Below, piece by piece: positions 53,947-63,626 of a stretch of 64,000 nt of DNA. Both the position numbers and the translations under genes were made by a program. Source of the stretch: Cyclobacterium lianum (GTDB lineage: Bacteria > Bacteroidota > Bacteroidia > Cytophagales > Cyclobacteriaceae); assembly GCF_900143075.1 (NCBI RefSeq), contig NZ_FRCY01000003.1, forward strand, positions 248,001 through 312,000. The letters run 5' to 3'. Numbering within the stretch: position 1 is the stretch's first letter; every line of letters begins with the position of its first letter. The notes below the pieces were generated by a model. It had not been told where the DNA came from, made no database searches, and was given only the letters and a program-made list of their open reading frames with translations.

Positions 53947-55395
53947 TCAGAATGGACCCTTAGCGGTTGTGGACAATGCATCTGGTCCTCCCGGCATGGT
54001 TCCTCTTGATCTATCGATCTCAAGTGCTTTACCCGTTTCCTTATCGTACCAGTCGGGCGTGAGGTTTTCAGGCAGCGTATCATCGGTCTCTTCAATCCAT
54101 CTGTCCAGTATCCCCCGCAAATGGTCCAGGGCTAATTGATCATCCGCTAGCGTTGCTCTGTTTAGCCATTGGCCGGGATCTTTACTGATAAGGTATAGTT
54201 CTTCATGTGGCCGGGGGGAGGCAAATACATCAGCCTGCACCGCATTGAGCAGACCTGCATCCCGCTGATTTTTCAGGTCTTCATAGGCCTTGCTGGAATT
54301 GGAGTCAGCAGGCCCGGGGTTTGCTGTCTGTGGCCGGCTGTTGCGAATATACAGGTAATCGCCAGCCCTGACCATGCGCTCGTGGGCTTCGTGGTCGTGC
54401 CAGTTGTGCTCTGCAAAAACATACTTCCTGAAGGGCAGGCCCGGGTTCTGCAACAGCGGACGAAAACTTTTTCCCTGAAAATTCTCTTTTGCTGTTATAC
54501 CTGCCAGATCCAGAAAAGTCGGCGCCAGATCAATACTGCTGAGCAAACTTTCCGAAACCGAGCCCTTTTTGACGATACCCTCAGGCCACTTGACGATCAG
54601 CGGTGATTTGATACCTGAATCAATCAATCTGGTTTTGCTCCTGGGAAATGGCCGGCCATTGTCCGATAGAATCATGATCACCGTCTGATCCAGCACACCC
54701 TGCCCGGCCAACTCACGTTCTACCTGCCCGACAAAATCATCAAAGCGAGCGATTTCATCGTAGTATTGGGCCAAATCCTTTCTTGTACCGGTAGTGTCTA
54801 CCAATTGCATGGGGACATCTACCAGGTCTTCATCATGTGTGCCCGAAAAGTCATTGGAGCCCCAGGGACGGTGGGCGTCCAGTGAAGCCAGCCAAAGAAA
54901 AAATGGCTTGTCCCTCGGTCTTTCCCTGAGCAAGGGAACCCAATATGCCTCTCCTCCATCACCGATTTGCGCTCCCTGGTCGTAGATCAGATCAAATCCC
55001 TCTCTGGGGGCCGGGCCCATGTGCCATTTTCCGGATTGGCCGGTAAAATAACCCGCTTCCTGCAAGACTTCCGGAAAGGTGAGTATAGCGGGAGGCAGGG
55101 GTGTATGCAATTCAGCGGCACCCGTATTGTGCGGGTACCTGCCGGATATGATGCTGCAACGGCTGGGACTACAGGAGCTTGAGGTCAGGTAAAAATTGGA
55201 AAACTGTATCCCTTCCTGCGCCATTCTATCAATATTGGGCGTTCTTACAAGTGTATTGCCTGTGATGCCCAAATCCTCATAGCCGATATCATCGGCGATA
55301 ATCATCACAATATTCGGCCTGCTCTGCTGCGCAAAGGTGTTAGAAAAGCAGGTCGTTAGCAAACCAATCAATACTGGTAAGAATCGGTAACTCAT
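53947..55395 (-). CDS. Sulfatase, Cys-type (heparan N-sulfatase-like S1 group)
   Basis: 482 residues with a Sec signal peptide ending near FAQQSR. Metal-site [10 protein letters not shown] at ~32-41 and the sulfatase signature CSPSR starting at Cys75, followed by [13 protein letters not shown], mark the active site; Cys75 must be oxidised to formylglycine. GKWHMG and the DNG motif ([13 protein letters not shown]) complete it. The N-sulfoglucosamine sulfohydrolase-like branch is suggested by the overall layout, but the sugar substrate is not certain. It overlaps the next sulfatase gene by four bases and lies in a run that includes its maturation enzyme. Confidence 0.93.
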   Translation of the reverse strand: MSYRFLPVLIGLLTTCFSNTFAQQSRPNIVMIIADDIGYEDLGITGNTLVRTPNIDRMAQEGIQFSNFYLTSSSCSPSRCSIISGRYPHNTGAAELHTPLPPAILTFPEVLQEAGYFTGQSGKWHMGPAPREGFDLIYDQGAQIGDGGEAYWVPLLRERPRDKPFFLWLASLDAHRPWGSNDFSGTHDEDLVDVPMQLVDTTGTRKDLAQYYDEIARFDDFVGQVERELAGQGVLDQTVIMILSDNGRPFPRSKTRLIDSGIKSPLIVKWPEGIVKKGSVSESLLSSIDLAPTFLDLAGITAKENFQGKSFRPLLQNPGLPFRKYVFAEHNWHDHEAHERMVRAGDYLYIRNSRPQTANPGPADSNSSKAYEDLKNQRDAGLLNAVQADVFASPRPHEELYLISKDPGQWLNRATLADDQLALDHLRGILDRWIEETDDTLPENLTPDWYDKETGKALEIDRSRGTMPGGPDALSTTAKGPF

Positions 55396-56975
55396 TCCTT
55401 AAAATATTTTTCGTAGTCAGAATCGTTTACCCAGCCGGTGTTAAATTCCTCGCCCTGCATAAAGCGGCTATAGAAATTTCGCTGGCTTTCCTGTGCATAT
55501 TCGTAATTGTCAAACACTTCCCCATTCCCAAACATGCGGGGATCATCCTGCGCTCTGAGTTCGTTTTCCATTTGTAAAGCCAGCTTGTCTTTGATATTCT
55601 GATATTCCGGGTGCAAGGCCAGGTTATTTATACAAAGCGGGTCTTTTTTCCTGTCATACAATTCTTCAGATGATCTTTTTCCAAAAGAAAGGTTCCAGTA
55701 GTATTTCTCCCCCGACACCCTTCTCTGATTCAAAATGACAGTTTTTGTAGCCCCACCGTCGGTATTGAGGTAACCTGTTTCGGGATTTCCGGCCGGCCAG
55801 CGGCTGGGTTCAAAATTTCTGATATAAGTAAAATCCTCGGTTACGATACCCCTGATGGGATAACCCTGATCATCGGGTCTGCCGATATCATGGCGCTCCT
55901 TGCCTATCAAAACGCTGCTTCTGGCAGGATCTGTTTTGCCGGACGCCTCGGTGTCAAAAAGCGGCAACAGGCTTTTTCCGCTCATGGCCGCCACCCCTGC
56001 ACTGTCGGGATCTACTTCTGCCAGTTCCAGAAAAGTAGGCGCAAAGTCTGCGAAACTGACAAAATCAGCAATTACTCTACCGGGATGCTGAATGCCCTTT
56101 CCCCACATGATCGCCAGTGGCAGGTGGTTGGAAAGCTCATAGGCCTGACCTTTCACTCTGGGAAAAGGCATGCCGTTATCGGCCGTTACCACAACCAGGG
56201 TGTTGTCCAGTTCGCCTCTATTTTCCAGCTCCTCCAGCATCCTCAGCAGGTGCTGATCAAAATATTCCGTCTCAAAAGCATAATCCAGTAAGTCATTTCT
56301 CACTGAGTCAGTGTCCGGCCAGAACGCCGGCACCTCGTCAATCATATCCAGCGTTTTGCCGCCCAACTCCACGCCCGAGCCATAAGCATATGCCCGGTGA
56401 GGTTCTGTAGACCCATACCAGAAATAAAAAGGCTTATCTTCAGGCTTTTCATCAAGAAATTGCCGGAAATTGCCTGCATAATCTACCCGGCTGATCTGGT
56501 CCGTAGGCGGGTCAGTTGTGACCTCACTGTATCTTGTTCCGGTAAGCATTCTCGGTTTTCCGTTTCGCTCTCCCGGGTTACCGGGTGCCCAGCCCTTTCC
56601 GGTGAATCCCGTAAAGTATCCATTCTCCCCCAGCACCTCCACATGGGACAAAAACTTTGAAGGAAAATCAGGGACATGATTGGCCGCCTCCTCCAGTTGC
56701 CAGGAGTTTCTGCCTGTAAGGATAATGGATCTGGAGGGAGAACACTTCGCGTTTGGAGTGTAAGCCCGGGTAAACAACAACCCTTCATTGGCTACCCTGT
56801 CAAAGGCCGGGCTTTGAATCCAATCTGTGCCGTAAGCACCCATATGTGGGAAGGACAGATCATCCGCAATAGCAATCAGGATATTGGGGCGCCTGTGTTC
56901 TTCTCCTTTCTGCTCCTGGCAGGAAATGACCATCAGGATAATAAAAAGCCTGAAAAGGTTTTTTGGGTAACACAT
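55392..56975 (-). CDS. Sulfatase, Cys-type lipoprotein-like
   Basis: 527 residues. The N-terminal [14 protein letters not shown] is a lipoprotein-type signal. Active-site elements are [13 protein letters not shown] (~34-46), CSPSR at 78-82 within the signature [12 protein letters not shown], and [16 protein letters not shown]. The substrate-facing loops differ from the neighbouring sulfatase (for example [12 protein letters not shown] and [16 protein letters not shown]), so a different sulfate position is likely. The stop overlaps the next gene's start (4 bases), and the formylglycine-generating enzyme gene ends 10 bases upstream. Confidence 0.93.
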   Translation of the reverse strand: MCYPKNLFRLFIILMVISCQEQKGEEHRRPNILIAIADDLSFPHMGAYGTDWIQSPAFDRVANEGLLFTRAYTPNAKCSPSRSIILTGRNSWQLEEAANHVPDFPSKFLSHVEVLGENGYFTGFTGKGWAPGNPGERNGKPRMLTGTRYSEVTTDPPTDQISRVDYAGNFRQFLDEKPEDKPFYFWYGSTEPHRAYAYGSGVELGGKTLDMIDEVPAFWPDTDSVRNDLLDYAFETEYFDQHLLRMLEELENRGELDNTLVVVTADNGMPFPRVKGQAYELSNHLPLAIMWGKGIQHPGRVIADFVSFADFAPTFLELAEVDPDSAGVAAMSGKSLLPLFDTEASGKTDPARSSVLIGKERHDIGRPDDQGYPIRGIVTEDFTYIRNFEPSRWPAGNPETGYLNTDGGATKTVILNQRRVSGEKYYWNLSFGKRSSEELYDRKKDPLCINNLALHPEYQNIKDKLALQMENELRAQDDPRMFGNGEVFDNYEYAQESQRNFYSRFMQGEEFNTGWVNDSDYEKYFKE

Positions 56976-56985
56976 ATTGATTCAA

Positions 56986-58131
56986 CTAATTGGATGAAAC
57001 GCAGCGAAATCCGGTGTGCTCCAGTCCGGTATCGGGGGATGATTTCATTTTGGCACTTACCCGGTAGCCTTCACAATAAGACACATTGCAGAGGAAGGAA
57101 CCGCCTTTGACAACTTTCTTTGGCACGGTAGGTTCCTGTGGGTCAAAGCTGTCTCTGGGTCCCTGAGGGTTAACAGCCAGGTCCGTTTGCAAGCTGCTGT
57201 AGTAATCCTCCCTGTACCAGTCATTTGTCCATTCCCATACATTGCCGGCCATGTCATACAGGCCGTAGGGATTGGGATCATACGATTTCACAGGCGCCAG
57301 GCCCTGAAAACCATCTTCCCCTTTGTCGGTAACCGGAAATTCTCCCTGCCAGATATTGGCCATAAAACCACTTTTCTCCACCGGATCATCTCCCCAGGGA
57401 AAGGATTTTTGCTGCAGTCCTCCACGTGCCGCATATTCCCATTCCGCTTCCGTGGGCAGGCGTTTTCCGGCCCATTTGGCGTAGGCCAGGGCATCATCCC
57501 AGGCAATATGCACTACGGGGTAATTGTCCTTGCCTTCTATGCTGCTGCCTGGTCCCTGAGGCTGTCTCCAATTGGCGCCCGGAGTCCACTCCCACCATTG
57601 GGATGCATTGTTCAGGGCGACGGATCTGTCGGGAGAATTGAAGGTCAATGATGCTGCGACCAGTACCTCCTCAGGAGGTTTGGGTGTACCAGGCGGCAGT
57701 TGCTTTTTTATCTCCTCCCAATCCGGCTTCTTTTCTGCGATGGTCACATAGCCGGTTGCCTCCACAAAGGCGGCAAACTGAGCATTTGTAACTTCAGTTT
57801 CGTCCATCCAGAAACCATCTACCTTAACCTTGTGCGCGGGCAGCTCATCCTTCCTGCCCCGCTCATCGGTGGCACCTCTGGTAAATTCACCACCTTCTAT
57901 CCAGATCATCCCCTCGTGAGACCGCGGCTCCTGTCTTTCGGCGATATCATTTGTACCGGCGTCTGCTTTGGGTGCAAAACGATCCGGAACGTTGTCATGA
58001 CAGGAGGCCATGTCTGCGGTAGTCCCCTCTTCGGTCATTTCTTCCTTATTGTCTGATTGGGAACATGAGTATTGAAAAGAAAGGGCCAGTGCTGCGATAT
58101 ACACAAGGTTTCTTCTTCTAGTATTTATCAT
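56986..58131 (-). CDS. Exported formylglycine-generating enzyme (sulfatase-modifying factor family)
   Basis: 381 residues. The start MINTRRRNLVYIAALALSF is a signal peptide, possibly lipoprotein-type. The FGE fold begins at MIWIEGGEFTRGAT (~93) and includes EVTNAQFAAFVEATGY, PTEAEWEYAARGG, YDMAGNVWEWTNDWY and GGSFLCNVSYCEGYR. The two cysteines of the last block (Cys348 and Cys353) correspond to the catalytic pair of true FGE, so it can be active rather than a pseudo-enzyme. FGE oxidises the sulfatase Cys to formylglycine using O2 and copper. It sits between sulfatase genes whose signatures all need this modification; export would place modification outside the cytoplasm. Confidence 0.9.
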   Translation of the reverse strand: MINTRRRNLVYIAALALSFQYSCSQSDNKEEMTEEGTTADMASCHDNVPDRFAPKADAGTNDIAERQEPRSHEGMIWIEGGEFTRGATDERGRKDELPAHKVKVDGFWMDETEVTNAQFAAFVEATGYVTIAEKKPDWEEIKKQLPPGTPKPPEEVLVAASLTFNSPDRSVALNNASQWWEWTPGANWRQPQGPGSSIEGKDNYPVVHIAWDDALAYAKWAGKRLPTEAEWEYAARGGLQQKSFPWGDDPVEKSGFMANIWQGEFPVTDKGEDGFQGLAPVKSYDPNPYGLYDMAGNVWEWTNDWYREDYYSSLQTDLAVNPQGPRDSFDPQEPTVPKKVVKGGSFLCNVSYCEGYRVSAKMKSSPDTGLEHTGFRCVSSN

Positions 58132-58201
58132 TACGAAATGCGTTTAGCTTTCAATTTAAACAAGATAGACAAAACTGCCTATTGATCGGTTTATTTTTTG
58201 A

Positions 58202-58215
58202 TCATTGGCCAATGA
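58202..58215. promoter_or_regulatory. 14-base perfect palindrome upstream of the FGE gene
   Basis: TCATTGGCCAATGA is its own reverse complement and lies 71 bases upstream of the FGE start, in the 94-base gap after a sulfatase gene. A dimeric regulator could bind it; no known consensus is claimed. Confidence 0.3.
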
Positions 58216-58225
58216 CGGACTTGAA

Positions 58226-60127
58226 CTACCAGTTGCCATTCAGATAATCCAACCTGCGTTCGACTTCGGGATTGGTGTTTCGCAATACAAGTGTACTGGT
58301 ATCAACGCTCCCTGCATACTTGCTGTGGTCTTTAAAATAAACGAGCGTATTCATGGCAATTAAAAGGGATACGGGATCATTCTCCTTATTCATCCAATCC
58401 AGAATTGCAGGCACGGGATTGCCCTTTTCCAGCACCCCGAACAGCTCAATTGCCCTCAATTTCACCAAACGGTCCTGCTCTGATTCCCAGGCGGGAAATT
58501 CGCTGTAATCCTTCCCGATCTCTTTTCCATGGGCTGCGGCAACCTGATAGGCCCAGTACTTTTCCAAGGCAGACCCTCTCCTCAGGATCTCCATTAAATC
58601 CTCCTTTACCCCTGCCCATGGAGATAAGGCGAGATCATTGATTGCAATGATGCGCTTCAGCTTTTGGTGATAATCTCTGCCATAAGCTACCGGATCTTCC
58701 ATTCCCTCCCGGATCAAAAAACTTTCGGGTAAAAAGCCAAGGTCGTTTTTTTCCAATAACCAATGATTTAATTTTTCCCTCATTTCCCTGAGTTTTCCAG
58801 CCCATTGCGGATCCTCTGCCAGATTTCTGGTCTCAAAAGGATCATTTTCGAGGTCGTAAAGGCGCTCCACAGGCTTGGGTTCAAAAAAAGCCCCCTGCAC
58901 AGCCCCCAATTCTCCAACCTCATACCTGTCTCTCCACTCTGCAAATGCCGGCATCTTATAGCGGTAGTTGTTTTGCAGCCCATCCGGGTAGATGGGCTGG
59001 AAACTGCGGATATATTTCCACCTGCCTTTGCGCAACGAACGCAACAGGTCATATTTTTCGTCAAAACGATCTGCATGCCCATATGCCTGATCCCGGCTCT
59101 CCAGCTCATGCTGCTCCAGTCCCTCCCCCAAAAATGCCCGGCCATCCATGGCTTCCGGGATGTCCAAGCCCGCCAGGCGCAACACAGTGGGGGCAAAGTC
59201 AATAAAACTCACAAATGCTTCTGGCCGCTGACCTTTTTCGTAGGGAACCAGGTGCTTCCATTTCTCCGGTACCCTGACCACCAGGGGCACATGCAGGCCG
59301 GTCTCGAAAAGGTAACCCTTGCTGCCGGGCAGTACCCCGCCATGATCTCCGAAGTAAAAAATAAAGGTGTCTTCCAACAGGCCTTCTTTTTCCAGTTCTT
59401 CGATTTGCCTACCCACCCAATCGTCTATCTCCCTGATTTTATCGCGGTGAAAGGCCGTGGTAAAACGAAAAAGAGGCGTGTCGGGATACTGAGGGAATAA
59501 CTTCACCTTACCCGGATCATCAACAGGCTGATAGCTCTCCATCAGTGACAAGGGGAAATGCAGCCGGCTCTCATGGGAGCCCGTATAGGTCTCCTGATGA
59601 AAAAAGGGCTGTTCTTTCGTCCCCCTGTTCTGCCAGGAAGCGGAGTTGGATGAGGCATCCCATACCCCTTCTCCTTCCTCGGCATTGTAGTCCTTTTTCG
59701 CATTATTGGTCGTGTAATATCCTGCCTGGCGCAAGTAGGCAGGGAACATTTCCAGCCCCTGCGGCATGGGTGCTATTGCTATTTTGCGGTGCAGGTGCAT
59801 GCCGGTCCGGGTAGCCAGTGTTCCGGTAATCAGCGTACTTCTGGCTACTGAGCAAACAGGGGCGTTGGAAAAAGCATGCTGATAGGTCAAACCATCAGTT
59901 GCCAATCGCTGTATGTGAGGACTTTCAACGCCTCCGGCTGCAAACAGCTTCATGAAATGCATGGAATTGTCCTCGGAGATCAAAAATACAATGTTGGGTC
60001 GATCCTGTTTTTCCGGTATATTTTTCTCCAGGCTTTCGCCCGACACTCCGGTGACCAAAAGCGCAACGAACAACCCGGCAGCGCCGGTCACCTGTGTGGT
60101 TTTTCTTATCCAATAGCTGTCAGTCAT
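58226..60127 (-). CDS. Sulfatase with CSVAR signature and helical C-terminal extension
   Basis: 633 residues with a signal segment (TGAAGLFVALLVTGVSG). The active-site Cys is Cys92 in APVCSVARSTLITG; the third signature position is Val rather than the usual Pro/Ala. The first metal motif is ISEDNS (50-55) instead of the usual ADD. YFGDHGGVLPGSKG is the late metal block. Residues ~505-625 form an extra helical region reminiscent of HEAT-type repeats (PVPAILDWMNKENDPVSLLIAMNTL). The gene starts three bases after the stop of the upstream toroid-type protein, so these two are clearly co-transcribed. Whether the variant signature is efficiently matured is unknown; similar CSVAR forms exist in the family. 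Confidence 0.88.
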   Translation of the reverse strand: MTDSYWIRKTTQVTGAAGLFVALLVTGVSGESLEKNIPEKQDRPNIVFLISEDNSMHFMKLFAAGGVESPHIQRLATDGLTYQHAFSNAPVCSVARSTLITGTLATRTGMHLHRKIAIAPMPQGLEMFPAYLRQAGYYTTNNAKKDYNAEEGEGVWDASSNSASWQNRGTKEQPFFHQETYTGSHESRLHFPLSLMESYQPVDDPGKVKLFPQYPDTPLFRFTTAFHRDKIREIDDWVGRQIEELEKEGLLEDTFIFYFGDHGGVLPGSKGYLFETGLHVPLVVRVPEKWKHLVPYEKGQRPEAFVSFIDFAPTVLRLAGLDIPEAMDGRAFLGEGLEQHELESRDQAYGHADRFDEKYDLLRSLRKGRWKYIRSFQPIYPDGLQNNYRYKMPAFAEWRDRYEVGELGAVQGAFFEPKPVERLYDLENDPFETRNLAEDPQWAGKLREMREKLNHWLLEKNDLGFLPESFLIREGMEDPVAYGRDYHQKLKRIIAINDLALSPWAGVKEDLMEILRRGSALEKYWAYQVAAAHGKEIGKDYSEFPAWESEQDRLVKLRAIELFGVLEKGNPVPAILDWMNKENDPVSLLIAMNTLVYFKDHSKYAGSVDTSTLVLRNTNPEVERRLDYLNGNW

Positions 60128-60130
60128 GTT

Positions 60131-61846
60131 TTAATCAATTTGAATCTGATGATGAAAGGGAGTGAAACCGGTCAAATAAGCCGTAGGCGCATCCATTTTG
60201 GGCAAGCCCCCTCTGATTTGTACCCAGCTGTGCCGGTGCAGGCCAGGGCCAAAGTGAATCGCCGAATTTCCGGTTGAATACTTCCCTTTTCCATCTTTGA
60301 GGAAGACCACGTCCTCCAGCTCCTCATGTGGTACGGTGCCTGCGAAAGTCCCCCCCGGGCGGAAAATCAATTCTACCGCCAAAGGTACATGATCCGTACC
60401 CCTGATATCAATTTCCAGTAAAAAGCCCTTTTCGCTTTCGGTTATGGTAACGGTACTGGTGAGCTGCTGGACTTCCGAAGTAGGCCGCTCTGATCTGGGC
60501 ATTTTAGCCCAATCGCCGTCCCCGGGAATCCTGTCTTCGGGAAAAGGCTGGTAATACGGACCTTCAAGGTAACTTGTCAGCACATATTTGCCATTGTCTT
60601 CTGTCATGGAATCGGCTGCGAACTGCCCCTTTCCAAAAAAGGCACTGGCCATCCTGATGCCCTGCAAAACGACTTCTTTTTTATGAAAAGTAAAGAAAAC
60701 GGTACTCCCGCCCAGTATGGAAGCATCATAATTTCCCCGTCTGATCCTGGTCAAGCTGGAATTTTCAAACGTTCTGGCATAATTGTCAGGCAGCGGTTTC
60801 GGTGCAGGCAGCTCTCTCCAGAGGTCGGGATCTTCCAGAAAATAATACAGAAAACCGGTAGTTTTAGCAAACGCAGTTTCCTCAATCAATTTGCAGGCGG
60901 CAGCAAACTGCGGGTTTCCGTCCTCAAGGGCCAGGTAGCGATAAGGGTAATAATAGTTTTCCAGCGTGCCGATGATGGAATTGTCCTGCCTGCCGGAGGC
61001 TTCGGTGACAATCTCCCCATTCGGATGCAGGTAATAAAAATTCATCTCCAGATTCTTCCTGACATGGTCCAGAAGCTCTGGCATGTCAAATCCTCTAGCA
61101 ATACTGATCAATACCCGGTCGCTCAACGAAGAATAAATGTAACTGCTCTTTTCCTCATACTGACCATCTGCATCGATATCAATCCCCTCCATCAGCCACC
61201 TCTCCGCCCTCTCGGGATAGCCCTCATCCTTTTTGATTTTGTATAGCTCTGCCAGGGCCGAACAGACTACCCAGCGGTGGTTTGGGGTATGTATTCCTCC
61301 TGCTTTCAGGGCTTCGCCTCCCTGTATTAAAAACTGATAAAGGGGTTTCAGGATTTTTTCTTTCCCCGGGACATTGCTTTGGTCCAGAAGCCGCCAGACC
61401 GGTGCCAGCCATTTGACAACAAAGCCTGTGTCGGGGGTAGAATGAAAATTGGTCGAAAGCAGGTCTATGGTCCCGTCTTCGTGCTGCAAATGCAAGAGAA
61501 AGGCTGCTGAATGGGACAGCTTTTCTACCAGTGCTTCATCCTGGTAGAATCGGGATTCGGGGCTGATCAGGGAACATATGCCTGTCTTGAGGAAGCTGGT
61601 AGCCGCATGGGGCGTGGCCATACCATAGGTATCCAATATTGCTCCAAAAAAAGGAGATGATGGATCAGCTACATACCGTAGCTGTATGCGTTCTACCGCC
61701 TCGTCGTTATTTGCAATCATTTGGATCAGCCAGCCGGGCTTTTTGTCCTGCCCCGCCAAAACTGCAAGGCTGTCCAGAGAAAACGGGATCAGGGGTGCCA
61801 GGAGGCTGATTTGGCTATTTTTACGGATAAAAGATCTCCTATCCAT
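60131..61846 (-). CDS. Secreted (alpha/alpha)-toroid plus beta-sandwich protein, possible polysaccharide lyase
   Basis: 571 residues from the ATG at 61846 (MDRRSFIRKNSQISLLAP), an RR-type signal; a start 16 codons earlier lacks this fit. The first ~350 residues are helix-rich with a HxxW-type motif (TPNHRWVVCSALAELY) and EASGRQDNSIIGTLENYYYPYRY, and the last ~200 are beta-rich (VFFTFHKKEVVLQGIRM to FHHQIQID). This two-part plan is shared by heparinase II/III-type and alginate-lyase-type polysaccharide lyases, but I see no family signature to name it. It heads the sulfatase/FGE run and has a palindromic upstream region. A lyase of a uronic-acid-containing sulfated glycan is a reasonable guess. 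Confidence 0.65.
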   Translation of the reverse strand: MDRRSFIRKNSQISLLAPLIPFSLDSLAVLAGQDKKPGWLIQMIANNDEAVERIQLRYVADPSSPFFGAILDTYGMATPHAATSFLKTGICSLISPESRFYQDEALVEKLSHSAAFLLHLQHEDGTIDLLSTNFHSTPDTGFVVKWLAPVWRLLDQSNVPGKEKILKPLYQFLIQGGEALKAGGIHTPNHRWVVCSALAELYKIKKDEGYPERAERWLMEGIDIDADGQYEEKSSYIYSSLSDRVLISIARGFDMPELLDHVRKNLEMNFYYLHPNGEIVTEASGRQDNSIIGTLENYYYPYRYLALEDGNPQFAAACKLIEETAFAKTTGFLYYFLEDPDLWRELPAPKPLPDNYARTFENSSLTRIRRGNYDASILGGSTVFFTFHKKEVVLQGIRMASAFFGKGQFAADSMTEDNGKYVLTSYLEGPYYQPFPEDRIPGDGDWAKMPRSERPTSEVQQLTSTVTITESEKGFLLEIDIRGTDHVPLAVELIFRPGGTFAGTVPHEELEDVVFLKDGKGKYSTGNSAIHFGPGLHRHSWVQIRGGLPKMDAPTAYLTGFTPFHHQIQID

Positions 61847-62379
61847 TAATCTTGGTTTTGTTTTGGGTTTAAATGAAATGCTGAATATACCCATTTTTTG
61901 TTGGGCTGAAACATGATGACCAAACTTTTCGAAAGATCGAAATTTCAGTATTAAAAAATCAACACATAATTACAGACTTAAGTCCTCTAATCAGAGGCCT
62001 TCCTAACAAAATTTACAAATTTTGACGAGGTTAAGTACATATCCTGTTTCAAATCATAATTCATCAGAGATTCATTTTTCTTCTATCAGGTTTTCTTCCT
62101 GGTGCCAGCCATAGAAGAATCTTAAAAAATATTCCCTTTTAGGTTTGCATCGCTAAGTGGGATGCCAATTGGCGTGGCAACGGTTTATTTCCACTGGGAA
62201 TGATTTTTGGCGAATCCATTTTTTATGTGATTCAAAAGAATGGAAAGAAAGGCTTGGTGCTTTAAAAAGCCTTCCCGGATACGAAACCTGTCAGGCTTCC
62301 AATTACTATCAGCTCTGTAAATTTTTACCTGTTTTAAAAAAATCGTACATTCCCTGCTGAATTAAAACCTATTATAACC
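61847..62379. other. 533-base region between the divergent toroid-type gene and the GH10 gene
   Basis: Contains an 18-base palindrome (62007-62024) and next to it a short hairpin CCTCT/AGAGG (61984-61997). The right half (about 62150-62360) has a 67-codon open frame on the plus strand whose residues (for example KEWKERLGALKSLPG) faintly resemble the arm-binding part of Bacteroidota tyrosine integrases; I do not call it a gene. Promoters for both flanking genes must lie here, but no perfect TAnnTTTG box was found. Confidence 0.5.
62007..62024. promoter_or_regulatory. 18-base palindromic operator candidate
   Basis: CAAAATTT-AC-AAATTTTG: two perfect 8-base arms with a 2-base centre, about 160 bases upstream of the first gene of the sulfatase run and 356 bases upstream of GH10. 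Its position between two divergent glycan genes suits a regulator site. Confidence 0.4.
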
Positions 62380-63624
62380 ATGATCCGCAAACCATTCCTA
62401 TTTGTTTTCCTGAGCCTGAGCTGCATCCTGAACAGGCCGGTTGATGCCCAGAGCCTTGATGAGTCCATTGCGCAACACCGCAAGGGCCTGTTGACCATCA
62501 GGGCCGAACCGGGAACCGAAGTCACCATTAAGCAGGTTTCCCACGAATTCTGGTTTGGGGCCGCAATTGCCAATGGCCTGGGATCGGGCAGGATGCGTCC
62601 GGATGATCTGGAGCAGTACAAAAAGTATTTCTTAGAAAATTTCAACAGTGCAGTGACCGAAAATGCCCTGAAATGGGCCAGTATGGAACCCGAAAAGGGG
62701 CAGGTAAACCACCAGACGGTAGAAGGAATCCTGCAGTGGACGGAGGAGAATGATATACCGCTCAGGGGACACAATTTATTCTGGGGCATAGACAAGTTTG
62801 TGCAGCCCTGGGTGAAAGAACTAAGCGATGCCGAGCTGGAAAGTACCATCAGGGAAAGGGCCATATCCATCGCCCGCCGCTACCGGGGGAGATTTGTGGA
62901 ATATGACCTGAACAATGAGATGATCCATGGCAATTATTATGAGGAGAGGCTCGGACCGGAAATTACTGCGAAAATGGCCCGTTGGGTGCTGGAAGGAGAC
63001 CCTGAGGCCAAACTGTACCTCAACGATTATGATATCCTGACAGGAAACCGCCTGAATGATTACCTCGCCCAAATCAGGGATCTGCTGGCACAGCAGGTTC
63101 CCATTGCCGGTATAGGCGTGCAGGGTCACCTGCATGGCAGTACATTTGACCGGCAGGCATTGCAGGCAAGCCTGGACTCCCTGGCTCAATTCGGCCTACC
63201 CATACGGATCACAGAGTTCAACATGCCCGGCCAGCGTTCTGAATTCTATAAAGATACGGATCGGAAAATGAGCCCGGAGGAAGCATTCCGAAATGCAACG
63301 GAACTGGTAGACTATTACCGCATTTGCTTTGCCCATCCTGCGGTAGAGGGAATCCTGATGTGGGGCTTTTGGGAGGGCGTCAACTGGATCCCTGCCTCCT
63401 CCCTGTATACCCGGGATTGGCAGGCCACCCCGGCCGCAAGGGCCTATCAAAACCTGATTTTTGACGTCTGGTGGACAAGTACAACGGGTATCACCGATGC
63501 TACAGGCACACTTGTTATTCCAGCCTTTTACGGAGATTACCAGATCACCGCAGATGGACAATCCAAACAGATTTCTCATCAAAAGGCGCAGCAGGCTAAA
63601 GTAGTGGATTTCCCCGGTCGATAA
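62380..63624 (+). CDS. GH10 endo-1,4-beta-xylanase
   Basis: 414 residues with a signal peptide (LFVFLSLSCILNRPVDAQ). After a short N-terminal beta segment, the GH10 TIM barrel shows TENALKWASMEPEKG, RGHNLFWG, the acid/base Glu180 in DLNNEMIHG, GIGVQGHLHG, and the nucleophile Glu279 in RITEFNMPG. The last ~45 residues (after DVWWT) form a small beta extension, probably a binding or stability module. It cleaves internal xylan linkages outside the cytoplasm. It is divergent from the sulfatase run and converges on a further sulfatase with a 2-base gap, so xylan or a xylan-like backbone may be the sulfated substrate. Confidence 0.94.
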   Translation: MIRKPFLFVFLSLSCILNRPVDAQSLDESIAQHRKGLLTIRAEPGTEVTIKQVSHEFWFGAAIANGLGSGRMRPDDLEQYKKYFLENFNSAVTENALKWASMEPEKGQVNHQTVEGILQWTEENDIPLRGHNLFWGIDKFVQPWVKELSDAELESTIRERAISIARRYRGRFVEYDLNNEMIHGNYYEERLGPEITAKMARWVLEGDPEAKLYLNDYDILTGNRLNDYLAQIRDLLAQQVPIAGIGVQGHLHGSTFDRQALQASLDSLAQFGLPIRITEFNMPGQRSEFYKDTDRKMSPEEAFRNATELVDYYRICFAHPAVEGILMWGFWEGVNWIPASSLYTRDWQATPAARAYQNLIFDVWWTSTTGITDATGTLVIPAFYGDYQITADGQSKQISHQKAQQAKVVDFPGR

Positions 63625-63626
63625 TA

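Noticed and set aside
62157-62360. 67-codon frame faintly like the arm-binding part of a tyrosine integrase
   Set aside because: Similarity rests on a few residues (KEWKERLGALKSLPG), no catalytic region follows, and there are no attachment-site repeats; mentioned only in the intergenic entry.
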